Part shown: positions 1-9,906 of the stretch, in pieces
Numbering within the stretch: the stretch's first letter is position 1
Layout: each line of letters begins with the position of its first letter
Assembly (NCBI GenBank): GCA_028278455.1
Contig: JANQEH010000211.1
Coordinates: 1-45,437 of the forward strand
Source: a bacterium
GTDB taxonomy: Bacteria; SM23-31
Direction: 5' to 3'
DNA: 45,437 nt
Notes under the pieces: generated by a model
What the model saw: the letters and a program-made list of their open reading frames with translations, nothing else
The model's database searches: none
Told to the model about the DNA's origin: nothing
Translations under genes and position numbers: made by a program

Positions 1-778
1 GCATATTGGAAGCGTCCCATGCTACATCATGGTCTCCGGCACCCACTGTTCCCTGAATAAGCGAGGTGATTTTCCTGCCCAAAACATCGAATACTTCCAG
101 TGATATGTATTGCGCGGATGGAATTGAAAAAGATATTCTTGTTTCAGGATTAAAGGGATTCGGGTAATTCCCGTTCAAAGCGAATTTTGCGGGGACGAGG
201 TTATCATCTACTATTGATGTAACCACCGGATTTGAGGCCAGGGATGTAGTATAGATAAAATCTCCCGATGTAGTTCCATTGCCGTTGGCAGCGTTCCCGG
301 CAGCATAGATTGTAATCTCTCCCTGGTCCGTATCAGGGGCTTTCCAGTCGAAAGTCCATGTTCCGTTTGAAGTTCCGTTAGACGTATGTTTTATATACGT
401 CAGTCCCGAAGCTATGCTCGTTTGTGTCCGGGCAATGTCAGTTGCAGTGACAGTACCTGCCTGGAGACCGTTCGAATCTTTAACGACCGCTTCAAATCCC
501 CACCTGGACTGTCCTGACCGCTCTAATGATACCGTTACTGTGTAATTGGTACCAGGTGTATACCCTTCTTGCGGCAGACCTGAAATTGCCAGAGTGCCGC
601 CCTGTGCGTTCATCGGATTTCCCGCGTGGCAGCTTGTACAGTTAGACTCACCGGGAGCGCCTGTTACGCTGTTTGGCGGACCTGATGAAAAAGCAGAAAT
701 TACAGTTGAAGAAACAATAAGCATAAAAACAGAAAGAACCAAAATGATTGCTGAGCGGCCGGGGGTATTCGATACCAT
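1..778 (-). CDS. Secreted Reeler-like protein with CxxCH motif and C-terminal sorting tail (partial, 3' end off window)
   Basis: This frame is open from an ATG at 778 to the left edge (about 259 residues), so the C-terminus is missing. An N-terminal signal peptide (hydrophobic core about residues 10-28) is followed by GAPGESNCTSCHAGNP, which carries a CxxCH motif (C47, C50, H51) typical of choice-of-anchor V / Reeler-like secreted proteins and able in principle to attach heme c. The middle is a beta-sandwich-like stretch. From about residue 195 there is NYPNPFNPETRISF and a following VFDVLGRKI segment, the type IX secretion/FlgD-like tail of FCB-group bacteria. The start is supported by AAGGG about 8 nt upstream. 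The role is probably extracellular or outer-surface; heme binding is not proven. Confidence 0.8.
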   Translation of the reverse strand, partial: MVSNTPGRSAIILVLSVFMLIVSSTVISAFSSGPPNSVTGAPGESNCTSCHAGNPMNAQGGTLAISGLPQEGYTPGTNYTVTVSLERSGQSRWGFEAVVKDSNGLQAGTVTATDIARTQTSIASGLTYIKHTSNGTSNGTWTFDWKAPDTDQGEITIYAAGNAANGNGTTSGDFIYTTSLASNPVVTSIVDDNLVPAKFALNGNYPNPFNPETRISFSIPSAQYISLEVFDVLGRKITSLIQGTVGAGDHDVAWDASNM

Positions 779-930
779 AGTTTTACCCTTTAATAATCGA
801 TATGAGTGTTTCGGTATATAATTACACAACATAGCCAAAAGGAAAATAGTTCTGGCAGATTCAGGATTGGCTGATTTTATCAACTCTGGTAGGTTTTATA
901 GTGTATTAAGAAATCAAGATATAGGAGCGC

Positions 931-3900
931 TTATCTGCGGTTTAACGGTTCGAATTCCCGCGCCTGATATACAAAAGTTTCCAGTCGAGTACGGACACTT
1001 ACTTCGTCCTGTTGCCCGTCGTAAAAAAGGTTGAGCCAGGGAATTCCATCCAGGTCTTCCCTGATATTGTCCGAAAGTGAAGAGACAACAACACCCGGCA
1101 TACAGGTAAACGGTGATACATTGACAATACCGCTTACTCCCTGTTTTGCATAATCAATTGCCTTGCCAACAGTCAGTATCGCTTCACCGCCAAAGCTGAA
1201 GTGCATATACGGTTTGCTGTAATTCAGAATTTTATTAACGGGCGGATCAAAGTTATAACGCAGATTCTTCTTAAATGGCGCCATGATCCTGTGCTCATCT
1301 TTCACCTGAACATAGTTTTTCAGGTGACCCGTGAAAAAATCCCTGAATTTACCGAGTTCAAAACTGTTTCTGATATATTGCCTGTTGGTGTAAAGGATCC
1401 ACTCATTCATCGGCGCCAGCCGTACTTCGACACCCAATTCCTCGAGACGCTTGACGACATTGCTGTTGCTGTACTGATTGAGTCGAAGATAAATTTCTCC
1501 GACTACACCAATCGATACCGGAGTGTTAACACTGCCCAGTTGTATGGCTGACATCTTGTCACGATATTCTTCCAGGACGGGGAAGATATCACCATCTTTT
1601 TCCAGAACTCTGCAGATTTCATGGAGATATGACTCGAAGATAGATTCAGACTCACCGTGAGACTCCTCATACGGTCTGACTTCTCTCAGCATTTTTTCCA
1701 TGGCATCTACGATTACCAGACCTTTCCAGGCAGTACGCCTGAACGCTGTAGCAATCTCCTCACCGAATGAGGTATACGAATCATGCGAACCGGGTGAGAA
1801 TACCGGCACATCGTCATAACCGATATCACGAAGCGCGAGACGGTTCAGCGTAGAATACTGTCCAAACCGGCACGGACCGCTTGCGGTTGGCATAAAAAAC
1901 GCACTGCTTTTACGGTCAAAATCTGGGCTGCTGACTTTGGAAATAATGTCGCCCATTGTAACAATGCAGGGGAAGCACTCTTTACCATTGGTGAAACGGC
2001 GTCCGAGTTCTGCAGAATCGTCTGTTGGTTCGGGTAAGACTTCCGCAGACAGTCCGCTGCCTCTGAAAGCTGCTGCCATCGGGTACGCGTGGTTGCACAT
2101 CTTGGGCAGGTAGAGCATTGTACCTTTTTGTAGATTGAGGTTCGGTACGGTCGGTTTATCATTAAAAGTACGGCCGCTAACCGCTTCAAGTGAATCCAGG
2201 AACGCTTCACACCTTGTCATGATTCCCGCATCAGCGCTGTGTTCATCAATCTCAAGCTGCAGGTACGGTTGATCGCCAAGTACATCTTTGAATAGATGAG
2301 TAACCATTGAATCAGGCCCGCAACCAAAATTAGTAATATAGACACCGTAAAGATCCCGGAACTTTTTAAGAGCATTTCCGGCTCCCAAGAGTCTCTGGCC
2401 GTACTTCCAATAAGTATTCGGGAAGAATCTCCACATTTCAGATTCTTCCACCGGCAGGCAGTCCATTGGAACAGCAAGTACACCCAAGTCCCTGAGTTTT
2501 CTGGGTAAATCGAGATTCAGTCCGTCATCACACGTGTTGTATGACCTCCCGACAATGAGCAGACACCGGTCATATTCTCCTGACTCAAGTTTTTCGAGCG
2601 TCTCCTTACCGATATCGAGGAGAGCGTTTCTGAAATTCTGCTGGGCAATTTCCGCAGCATCTATTGCTTTATTTATTGAGGAAACTGAGACATCACTCGG
2701 TTTAAGAACATGCTTCAGTTCTTTTTCGAGATATTTTCGTCCGCGCTGGAGAAGAATGTGCGGTTCGAGAAGTGTACAGTCTGCTCCTGAATAGTCAACA
2801 GCGCCTTTCAGGATATATGGAATAGCCTGTACATACGGACAGTTATATGAATTGGAATACTTGTCATCATCCTGCTTATGGTTGATAAGGCTGGGCAGGA
2901 AAAGGTAATCGATATCTTTCTTAAGTAGATTCTCGAAATGTCCATGAGCAACTTTTACCGGGAAACAGAATTCCCCCGTAACAAGTTCGCACCCCTTGTG
3001 GATGATTTCCCGGGTTGTTCTTTCGGAGAGAATAATGGTCCATCCCAGCGACTCAAAAAAAGTGCGCCAGAAAGGGAAATTCTCATGAAACTGGAGTAGT
3101 CTCGGTATTCCGACCCTGATTTCTCCAGGTTTTCTTGCAGGTAATTCATCTTCATTTTTGCGTTTTCGGGCGGTTCCTTTCCCCTCTTCGCCTTTGTCGT
3201 AATATGGGCCGAGCAGCAGTTTCTCCCGCTGTTCAAAGAGATCGGGCAGACCGGCTCCTTTTTTCATTTTTTTGTCATAGTCAAACCGTTCACACCTGCT
3301 GCCGTAAAAGAGCGGTTTTTCTGTTTCAATCTTGACGCGTTTGATTTCACACAGGTTCGAACAGGATTTGCAGACGAAAGAAGTCAGTTTATAGTCCTGA
3401 TCAACAAATCCGAATCCTTTCCACCTGCTCTGTTCAGTTCCAGCAGATTCTTTCGCGAGTATTGCAATTCCAATGGCGCCGAGCACATCGTTATGAGGTG
3501 GAACAGTTATTTTTTTATTCAGAATTTTTTCAAAAGCCGCAACAACAGCTTTGTTATTTGCTGTACCACCCTGAAAAAAAATATTATTTCCTATCCACCC
3601 CTTATCAACTACTCTGTTCAGATAATTTCTTGCAATCGAATACGCCAGACCAGAAACAAGTTCATCCTTGTTTGCACCGGCCTGCTGTTGTGCGATCAAG
3701 TCGGATTCTATAAAAACAGTACACCGTTCGCCAAGTTTGACTGGAAGGTCACAGGATGATGCGAGATCAGCAAACTCATTCTTTATATTCAGGTTCAACC
3801 GTTCGGCCTGTTCTTCGATAAATGATCCTGTACCGGCAGCACAGACCTTATTCATCGCAAAATTAACAACGACACCGTTTTCAATAGAGATATACTTTGA

Positions 3901-5190
3901 ATCCTGTCCGCCTATTTCAAAAATCGTATCAACTGCAGGATCATAGCTGATCGCACCTTTGGCCTGTGCGGTGATTTCATTTCTGACAATATCCGCTCCG
4001 ACAAGATCACTGATCATATACCTGCCTGATCCGGTTGTTCCAACACCGCGCACATCAAGACGGTCACCAATCTCTTCGCCAATTTCACGGAGTCCCTTTT
4101 TAACCGCTTCGATTGGCCTTCCTGCAGTCGGGAGATAACGCCGGGCTAACATATACTGGTCACGGTCAATTACGACAACATTTGTACTCACAGATCCGAT
4201 ATCAATTCCGATGAATGCCGGAATTTTGGATTCAGCATCGTATTTTCCGTTTCCGGTAATCTCCGGTGATATAACCTGAGACAGATCGAGCGTCAGTTTT
4301 TCCAGTTTACTGACCTTTTTCCTGGAAGCTGTATTGTAATCAAGAAGCTTATTGATATCGATCTGGATACCTGCTTCAGCGCATTCCATTCCTATCATCG
4401 CAGCGCCGATAGCTCCGAGGCACTTATGATGAGCCGGAACTTCAAACTGCGATTCGTCAAGTTCCAGAATTTCCCGGAAAGCACGGACCATTCCTGCGTT
4501 TGACGCAACACCACCTACAAAAGCGACCGGAGTCCTGAACTGTTTCCCTTTGGCAATAGTGCTGTGAAAATTCCGGGCGACTGCAAAACAGAGTCCGGCA
4601 ACTATGTCATAATCCGGTGTACCGATTTGCTGCAGATGAATCATGTCGCTTTTAGCAAAGACCGAACATCTTCCCGCAATTCTGGGCGGGGTTTTGGACT
4701 GCAGTGCCAGTGATCCAAATTCATTCTCAATGTCGATTTCAAGACGTTTTGCCTGCTGGTCAAGAAATGAACCCGTACCGGCGGCACAAGCGGAATTCAT
4801 TGAAAAATCTTCAAGAACTGCCGGCCTGGAACCCAAGGAAGGATTGAGAGAGATGAATTTTGAATCTTCACCCCCCATTTCGATAACTGTTCTGTATTTT
4901 GGATGAAGTGTACCGATACCTCTCGTAACGGAAATAACTTCATTGATATACTCAGCGCCGAGAAGCTCAGCTATAATATTTCCTGCTGAACCGGTAATTG
5001 AGAGGGCCGAAACAGAATCTGTACCGATTTCGCGGATCAGCTTTTGCAGATAAGATACGACAGAATCTAAAGGCTGTCCGAAATGCCGTTGATAAACAGT
5101 ATCGTCTACGGTACCATCAGGTTTCAGCAGCGCGCCCTTTATACTTATCGAACCTACATCAAGGCCGATATAATACTTTTGAGCAGACAT
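931..5190 (-). CDS. Fused acyl-CoA dehydratase activase-related protein (two BadF/BadG-type ATPase domains plus DUF2229)
   Basis: The 1419-residue product has two ASKHA-type ATPase domains of the 2-hydroxyacyl-CoA dehydratase activator family (about residues 6-275 and 322-585; motifs GLDVGSISIKG and GIDIGSVSTN). Each carries the paired cysteines expected to hold a [4Fe-4S] cluster (CAAGTGSF, then RCSVFAKSD or RCTVFIESD). A CxxCxxxC segment near 620 leads into a DUF2229 region (GIPRLLQFHENFPFW) and a long C-terminal HgdB-like part with further conserved cysteines (KMCNHAYP, GKECFPC). Members are usually about 1400-1500 residues, so this one looks complete. In the activator family ATP hydrolysis drives electron transfer to a dehydratase; the target of this fused form is not known, and no dehydratase subunits are adjacent. 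The ATG at 5190 has AAGG about 7 nt upstream. Confidence 0.9.
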   Translation of the reverse strand: MSAQKYYIGLDVGSISIKGALLKPDGTVDDTVYQRHFGQPLDSVVSYLQKLIREIGTDSVSALSITGSAGNIIAELLGAEYINEVISVTRGIGTLHPKYRTVIEMGGEDSKFISLNPSLGSRPAVLEDFSMNSACAAGTGSFLDQQAKRLEIDIENEFGSLALQSKTPPRIAGRCSVFAKSDMIHLQQIGTPDYDIVAGLCFAVARNFHSTIAKGKQFRTPVAFVGGVASNAGMVRAFREILELDESQFEVPAHHKCLGAIGAAMIGMECAEAGIQIDINKLLDYNTASRKKVSKLEKLTLDLSQVISPEITGNGKYDAESKIPAFIGIDIGSVSTNVVVIDRDQYMLARRYLPTAGRPIEAVKKGLREIGEEIGDRLDVRGVGTTGSGRYMISDLVGADIVRNEITAQAKGAISYDPAVDTIFEIGGQDSKYISIENGVVVNFAMNKVCAAGTGSFIEEQAERLNLNIKNEFADLASSCDLPVKLGERCTVFIESDLIAQQQAGANKDELVSGLAYSIARNYLNRVVDKGWIGNNIFFQGGTANNKAVVAAFEKILNKKITVPPHNDVLGAIGIAILAKESAGTEQSRWKGFGFVDQDYKLTSFVCKSCSNLCEIKRVKIETEKPLFYGSRCERFDYDKKMKKGAGLPDLFEQREKLLLGPYYDKGEEGKGTARKRKNEDELPARKPGEIRVGIPRLLQFHENFPFWRTFFESLGWTIILSERTTREIIHKGCELVTGEFCFPVKVAHGHFENLLKKDIDYLFLPSLINHKQDDDKYSNSYNCPYVQAIPYILKGAVDYSGADCTLLEPHILLQRGRKYLEKELKHVLKPSDVSVSSINKAIDAAEIAQQNFRNALLDIGKETLEKLESGEYDRCLLIVGRSYNTCDDGLNLDLPRKLRDLGVLAVPMDCLPVEESEMWRFFPNTYWKYGQRLLGAGNALKKFRDLYGVYITNFGCGPDSMVTHLFKDVLGDQPYLQLEIDEHSADAGIMTRCEAFLDSLEAVSGRTFNDKPTVPNLNLQKGTMLYLPKMCNHAYPMAAAFRGSGLSAEVLPEPTDDSAELGRRFTNGKECFPCIVTMGDIISKVSSPDFDRKSSAFFMPTASGPCRFGQYSTLNRLALRDIGYDDVPVFSPGSHDSYTSFGEEIATAFRRTAWKGLVIVDAMEKMLREVRPYEESHGESESIFESYLHEICRVLEKDGDIFPVLEEYRDKMSAIQLGSVNTPVSIGVVGEIYLRLNQYSNSNVVKRLEELGVEVRLAPMNEWILYTNRQYIRNSFELGKFRDFFTGHLKNYVQVKDEHRIMAPFKKNLRYNFDPPVNKILNYSKPYMHFSFGGEAILTVGKAIDYAKQGVSGIVNVSPFTCMPGVVVSSLSDNIREDLDGIPWLNLFYDGQQDEVSVRTRLETFVYQAREFEPLNRR

Positions 5191-5385
5191 ACTAAACCTT
5201 GCTTCAAGTCATTCTATTATTTACGTGTAAAAAAATAATACCGGCAGAAATGCAATATATACTCTGTGATGAAAAAATCAAGTAGTTTGTATACTCAGGT
5301 ATCTATAACAATAAGACTTGATACATTGTTTCCGGAATAATATCATAATTCACGTTTACTGCAGATGCATTACATGGTTTTTCCC

Positions 5386-5414
5386 TTGCTAATATATCAT
5401 ATATGAAATATATT
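5386..5414 (+). promoter_or_regulatory. Possible sigma-70-like promoter for the SH3b/coiled-coil gene
   Basis: TTGCTA (5386-5391) and TATATT (5409-5414) are separated by exactly 17 nt and lie 34 nt upstream of the ATG at 5449, in the spacer between divergent genes. The match is decent for a housekeeping promoter, but the spacer is AT-rich and promoters of FCB-group bacteria often use a different consensus, so this is tentative. Confidence 0.3.
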
Positions 5415-5448
5415 GTAAAGATAGTTAATCCAGTTACAGAGGATTGAA

Positions 5449-7419
5449 ATGACTTTCAGTTTTAAAAGAATTATAATTCTGACCTATCTGTTTTCTTTCG
5501 TATTGTACGTATTTATTCCTGCAATTGATGCGTATTCGCAGACAGATAGTGAATGGCAGTCACTAACAATCAGACGTGTCAATATCAGATCTTCAAATAC
5601 ACAACAAAGCTCTATCATCTCAACAATAGACCAGCTGGCAAAGGTAACGGTAACCGGTGAACGTGGAGGCTGGTTCAATATCAGGCTGGATAACGGGTTA
5701 ACAGGGTGGATTTCCAGCGACTTTATCATTCCAAGAGATCGTGTAGATTCCATTACTCCGCAACCTGAACCGTTGGATGAACAACCTGATATTTCTGCAG
5801 ACAGTGCCTCTTCTGATCCTCCTGCAGAAGAATTCACGTCTGAATCTGAACCGCGATCCGGAATTGATACGCCTGAAGGGCAAGCTGGAATGTCATTCCT
5901 TGCGGCTCATTTTGATGAGTGGAACCTGCATATTTTCATCCCTTTGATACTCGGAATATCGATTCTGATGAATATGGTTCTCCTTTTTATAATGAAAAGT
6001 GAAGCCGGGAAAGCAGTGATTACCGGTGACAGTTTGAAAATAAAGGAAAAATTTGAACGGCTCAAGAAACAGAGTGAAGATAATAAGAAACAGCTTGACT
6101 TTTCCAAGGATGTGATCAGATCACTTGAAAAAAACCTGAGAAAAAGAGAAAAAGAACAACAGCTTCAATCTGAATTGCACTCAAAAGAACTGAGCGAACA
6201 GAAAAACCGGTTTAATGAGCTCGAGAAAGAACATTCAAGCTGCACCAGAGAATTCCGTTCAAAAGATGAAGTTCTCAATAAACTGACAAATGAAAACCGG
6301 ACCTTGAAAAAAGAGGTTGAAAACCTCCACCAACAGGTAAATAAATCTAAAGATAATCTTCAGAAGCAGGCTGTAAAACTCACGTTAACTGAACAGAAAC
6401 ATCATGATATCATTTCAAATGAGAAATCCCGTATTAAGGAAATGGAAAACAAGATTGCTGATTTGGAATCCAATTTTAGAAAGAATGAAGAAGAATATTC
6501 TAGGGAAACTGAGAAAAAAGACAGTTTTATACGTGAACTCAATGAAAATCTAAACAGGCTGCAGAAAGAATCAGCAGAGAAAGAAACTGCGCTAAAACAG
6601 GATATTCAGGAAGCTGTTGACAAAAAAAGCGCTGAACTTACGGACCAGTTTGAACAGAAAATTACTGAGCTGAAAGAAAATGCACGAATTGAACTCGAAT
6701 CCAGCAAATCAGATTACCTTGATACCCTGGAAAAAGAACGGGCAGAATTCGAAAAGGTAAAAACTGACCTGGAAAAAGAGTTCAGTGTTAAGCTTAATGA
6801 TGCTGTATCCGGTAAGGAATCCGAGCTTACTGAATCGTTTAAGCAAAAACTGAATGATGAAAAAGAGAAATTTGACAAAGCGCTTGCAGAAAACATACAG
6901 AAGACCAGGGCGCTTGCAGAAGGTGAACAGGAAGACATAATCAGAAAATACCAGGAATCAGAGGCCAGATGTACTGAACTCGCCGGTGAACTTGAAGAAC
7001 AGGCCGACTCGTACAGATCACTTGAGGAAAGTTATAATAAACTCAAAGAAGAAGTATCAGAACAGCAAACCGCTTCCGCAGAAATCCCTGCTGAGCAGAA
7101 TAAAGAAATCGAAAATCTGAAGCTTCAGATTGAAAAAAGCAACATGGATATGCTGGAGCGACAGGAAAGCTGGAAAGCAGAGATTGTGAAACTTCAGGAT
7201 ACAATTATACATCTCGAAGCAGCTCTTGAAGAAGCACGGTTGGTTTCAGCAGAACCTCCTGAGCCTGAACCAGTACCAGAAGTCAAAAAAGAGGTAGTCC
7301 CTGAAGCAGTAGTTGATGAAAAGGTTACTGCGCCGGATGAAGAAATTGTTGAGCAAACACCCGCGGTTCCCGAATATGAAGATTATGCTCGCAGCTTTTT
7401 CAAGAAAATGAGTATGTAG
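5449..7419 (+). CDS. Membrane-anchored SH3b-domain protein with long coiled coil
   Basis: The 656-residue protein begins with a signal peptide (about 1-30), followed by a bacterial SH3 domain (about 36-92; VNIRSSNTQ and GGWFNIRLDNGLTGWIS are typical of SH3b type 3). A Pro/Glu/Ser-rich linker reaches a single membrane helix (about 160-185, IFIPLILGISILMNMVLLF). Residues about 190-600 are an almost uninterrupted Glu/Lys/Gln-rich coiled coil, and the end is Pro/Glu/Val-rich. The expected topology is SH3b outside the inner membrane and coiled coil in the cytoplasm, suggesting an envelope-to-cytoplasm tether; that is inference. The start is supported by GAGG 7 nt before the ATG. The next gene follows 43 bp later on the same strand. 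Confidence 0.85.
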   Translation: MTFSFKRIIILTYLFSFVLYVFIPAIDAYSQTDSEWQSLTIRRVNIRSSNTQQSSIISTIDQLAKVTVTGERGGWFNIRLDNGLTGWISSDFIIPRDRVDSITPQPEPLDEQPDISADSASSDPPAEEFTSESEPRSGIDTPEGQAGMSFLAAHFDEWNLHIFIPLILGISILMNMVLLFIMKSEAGKAVITGDSLKIKEKFERLKKQSEDNKKQLDFSKDVIRSLEKNLRKREKEQQLQSELHSKELSEQKNRFNELEKEHSSCTREFRSKDEVLNKLTNENRTLKKEVENLHQQVNKSKDNLQKQAVKLTLTEQKHHDIISNEKSRIKEMENKIADLESNFRKNEEEYSRETEKKDSFIRELNENLNRLQKESAEKETALKQDIQEAVDKKSAELTDQFEQKITELKENARIELESSKSDYLDTLEKERAEFEKVKTDLEKEFSVKLNDAVSGKESELTESFKQKLNDEKEKFDKALAENIQKTRALAEGEQEDIIRKYQESEARCTELAGELEEQADSYRSLEESYNKLKEEVSEQQTASAEIPAEQNKEIENLKLQIEKSNMDMLERQESWKAEIVKLQDTIIHLEAALEEARLVSAEPPEPEPVPEVKKEVVPEAVVDEKVTAPDEEIVEQTPAVPEYEDYARSFFKKMSM

Positions 7420-7462
7420 TTTCCGGAGACTTGTTTAAAGTAATACTAGCCTCAAAGTTATT

Positions 7463-8146
7463 ATGCATAAACCGAAATCTGAAAAAGACCGGAAAGAGTT
7501 TCTGCAACTGGAGATTATCCAACCATACGCTATCCCGGATAAAGAAGAAGAGAAGGAGGAAGAAAAACCTCCCGTGATAGAAATTCTAAAATCTCCCCGA
7601 AAAAGCGGTAAAAAGAGAGAAAAAGATGATCAGAGAACGGAATCGGTAAAAATTGATAAAAAAAACGATATTGATACAGAACAATCCTCAGGATCAAGAA
7701 TCGAAAAAAACAAAAAGCAAGCAACTTCAGACCGCGCTTCAGAATATTCAGACAGAATTGCATACAAAAACACAATTAATTCGACGCACACTACTCTGCT
7801 GTCAGAACTCAAAACCACGTTACGTGAACTGATCGATTTTAATGAGAATCCCCTTAAAACCAGGTTGCGGGAAGCTGTAAATTCCAGTAATTCGACATCA
7901 GAACAGGTTTCCGCAATAGTTTCAAGGAAAACCGATGTTTCGAAATCGCCTGAAACTGATCAATATACCGGCTCACAAACAAAAAAAGAACCAAAACTAT
8001 CATTGAGTATTCAGGAGAAATCCGAAGCAAAAGACACTGTGGAAGACACACTGAGCGAAGTTGTCAAACGCTCATTGAAGAATCCTAATTTTTTTGCATC
8101 TTCTTTCAAAAGGGAATCAAAGGAATCTGACGATTCTGATAAATAA
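7463..8146 (+). CDS. Highly charged hypothetical protein
   Basis: I do not recognise this 227-residue protein. It is dominated by Lys, Glu, Asp, Ser and Gln, with no signal peptide or membrane helix, and is probably largely disordered. The only segment that looks folded is a short amphipathic stretch around residues 110-140 (LLSELKTTLRELIDF followed by LKTRLREAV). It starts 43 bp after the coiled-coil membrane protein and may be co-transcribed with it, so it may be a cytoplasmic partner. No convincing Shine-Dalgarno sequence precedes the ATG, but the frame is open throughout and its composition resembles a real gene more than an antisense frame. Confidence 0.6.
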   Translation: MHKPKSEKDRKEFLQLEIIQPYAIPDKEEEKEEEKPPVIEILKSPRKSGKKREKDDQRTESVKIDKKNDIDTEQSSGSRIEKNKKQATSDRASEYSDRIAYKNTINSTHTTLLSELKTTLRELIDFNENPLKTRLREAVNSSNSTSEQVSAIVSRKTDVSKSPETDQYTGSQTKKEPKLSLSIQEKSEAKDTVEDTLSEVVKRSLKNPNFFASSFKRESKESDDSDK

Positions 8147-8266
8147 TACTGAATTATCCTTTTCACTACCTCCTCCCTCAAATCATCCATACTATTATGT
8201 TTTTGCATTTATCCGTTTTTTTTTGTACCATTTTCTGATCCCCGGTAACCGAAACAATATCACTCT

Positions 8267-9898
8267 ATGGTCATAAACAGCTATTCTAAAATATTGGTAC
8301 GTGCAGTACTTCTGCTATTATTGATTTATCCCTTAAACGTGTTGGGATACCAGCTGAATGTACCTCAGAGTGAAAACCAGACGTTAAATTGGGGTGAACT
8401 GCAGGAAAACTTCCAATCTCTCAATCCTCTTATCCAGGGAACGTATGAAGAACAGAATATCAGAAAACTGATATTTGGTAAAGGATTGTTCGAATACGAT
8501 CCTTATCGAGGTAGAATCATACCCGGACTGGTGGAAAACTGGGCGGCATTTTCGGATTCACTCAGTTGGATAATCACGATTCGGGAAAATATCCGTTTTC
8601 ATGATAACTCCATACTTACGACTGATGATATAAAGTTCAGTATTGAACTATATCTGGAACATGTCCGGACAAACGGAATTCAAAATAATCTCCAGTCCGG
8701 TCTGATACGTGAAATAAAAATTATCGGTAATAATCATTTTCAGCTCTATCTGAATAAGAAAATCGCGGATCTCGGACCACTTTTAAGCGAAATTCCTGTT
8801 CTTTCCAGAAATTACTATTCGGCCGAGACGCTTTCAGATGCACTAGTGAACGTGGGAACCAAAACACCATTCGGCAGCGGTCCGTTTATATTCGGCAGCC
8901 TCACCGGTACAAACAGCCTTCATTTATTCAGGCATGAACAGTATGTGGAGACTGTTCCCGCGATTGAGCATATTCAGATCATTTTCTATGAGAGTGCAAC
9001 CATGATGATGAGTGATTTCATCACGGGTAAACTCGATTTCATGCAGGTGCACTCATTCGATCACGCGCGGGAACTGAACCGTGCAGGGTCAAATTTTGGG
9101 CTGATCGCTGAACCGGTAAAGACGCCGATGATGGTGTTTCTGAACTTCAATACGTCAGATGATACCTTGCGACGGACAAATATGAGGAAAGCAATTATAC
9201 AGGCGTGTAACCGCGATTTGTATCCGCGGTCCGGTCCGTATTTTAGTGTCCGTTCTCCTGCTTATGGACCACTCCCGGAAAATAGTCCGTATTACTTTCG
9301 GAGCAGAAACAGAGTTGAATTCTCTCCACGAAGAGCACTGGAAACGCTGAGGCTTGAGGGATGGAGAGACTCCAACCGTGATGGAATTCTTGAAAAGCTG
9401 GGTAATAATCTCTCATTTGAGCTGCTTTTCCCGGAAAATGACAAATACTTCGAAGACCTCGTCAGGTATATAAAACTGAACCTCGGGACAATCGGTATTG
9501 AATTGAGAGAGCAGCCGGTACCATATCAAGATCTGAGGGAAAGGGTCAGAAGAAATGAATTCCAGATCACACTCGATTACTCTTTTTATTATCCCAATGA
9601 TCCTGTGCGGACATTTAGTGAACTGTTTGATATTGAAGGTACGGCTATCCGACGTAATAAGCTTGGACAGCGAAATCAGGAAGCTCTCAGACAATTCAGA
9701 AGAGCATCGATTGCCAGTAATCCGATGCAGGTAAAAGCGATCTTCGAACGGCTTCAGGACCTTTTCTATCAGTCGGAAACAGCGTTGTACATTATATATC
9801 AGCATCACAGATACTTGGCAGTTAACAAACAGAATGTTGACGGAGCAATTCAGGGAGCGGCAATTCAGTCTCCTGCATATTGGATTTTACGTAAGTAA
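8267..9898 (+). CDS. Extracellular solute-binding protein, family 5 (peptide/nickel type)
   Basis: The 543-residue product has a signal peptide (hydrophobic core about residues 9-26, no lipobox cysteine) and then the SBP_bac_5 fold. The recognisable parts are GLFEYDPYRGRIIPGLVENW, an IRENIRFHDNSILTTDDIKFS segment, the FGSGPFIF motif, and a C-terminal region ending in hydrophobic-aromatic sequence. Such proteins bind peptides, oligosaccharides or metal chelates in the periplasm. No ABC permease or ATPase genes are next to it. Instead a sensor kinase starts 8 bp downstream, which suggests it may present a ligand to that kinase rather than serve only transport. The Shine-Dalgarno sequence is weak, so the exact start is less certain than the gene. 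Confidence 0.85.
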   Translation: MVINSYSKILVRAVLLLLLIYPLNVLGYQLNVPQSENQTLNWGELQENFQSLNPLIQGTYEEQNIRKLIFGKGLFEYDPYRGRIIPGLVENWAAFSDSLSWIITIRENIRFHDNSILTTDDIKFSIELYLEHVRTNGIQNNLQSGLIREIKIIGNNHFQLYLNKKIADLGPLLSEIPVLSRNYYSAETLSDALVNVGTKTPFGSGPFIFGSLTGTNSLHLFRHEQYVETVPAIEHIQIIFYESATMMMSDFITGKLDFMQVHSFDHARELNRAGSNFGLIAEPVKTPMMVFLNFNTSDDTLRRTNMRKAIIQACNRDLYPRSGPYFSVRSPAYGPLPENSPYYFRSRNRVEFSPRRALETLRLEGWRDSNRDGILEKLGNNLSFELLFPENDKYFEDLVRYIKLNLGTIGIELREQPVPYQDLRERVRRNEFQITLDYSFYYPNDPVRTFSELFDIEGTAIRRNKLGQRNQEALRQFRRASIASNPMQVKAIFERLQDLFYQSETALYIIYQHHRYLAVNKQNVDGAIQGAAIQSPAYWILRK

Positions 9899-9906
9899 TT
9901 TTTACC

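Noticed and set aside
546..821. A 91-codon plus-strand frame near the left edge
   Set aside because: It is antisense to the secreted Reeler-like gene, whose signal peptide and CxxCH motif read clearly on the minus strand.
1845..3236. Several 80-120-codon frames on both strands inside the large activase gene
   Set aside because: They are antisense or out-of-frame shadows of a 1419-residue gene with intact family motifs.
8147..8266. A terminator before the solute-binding protein gene
   Set aside because: There is a long T run but no stable stem in front of it.
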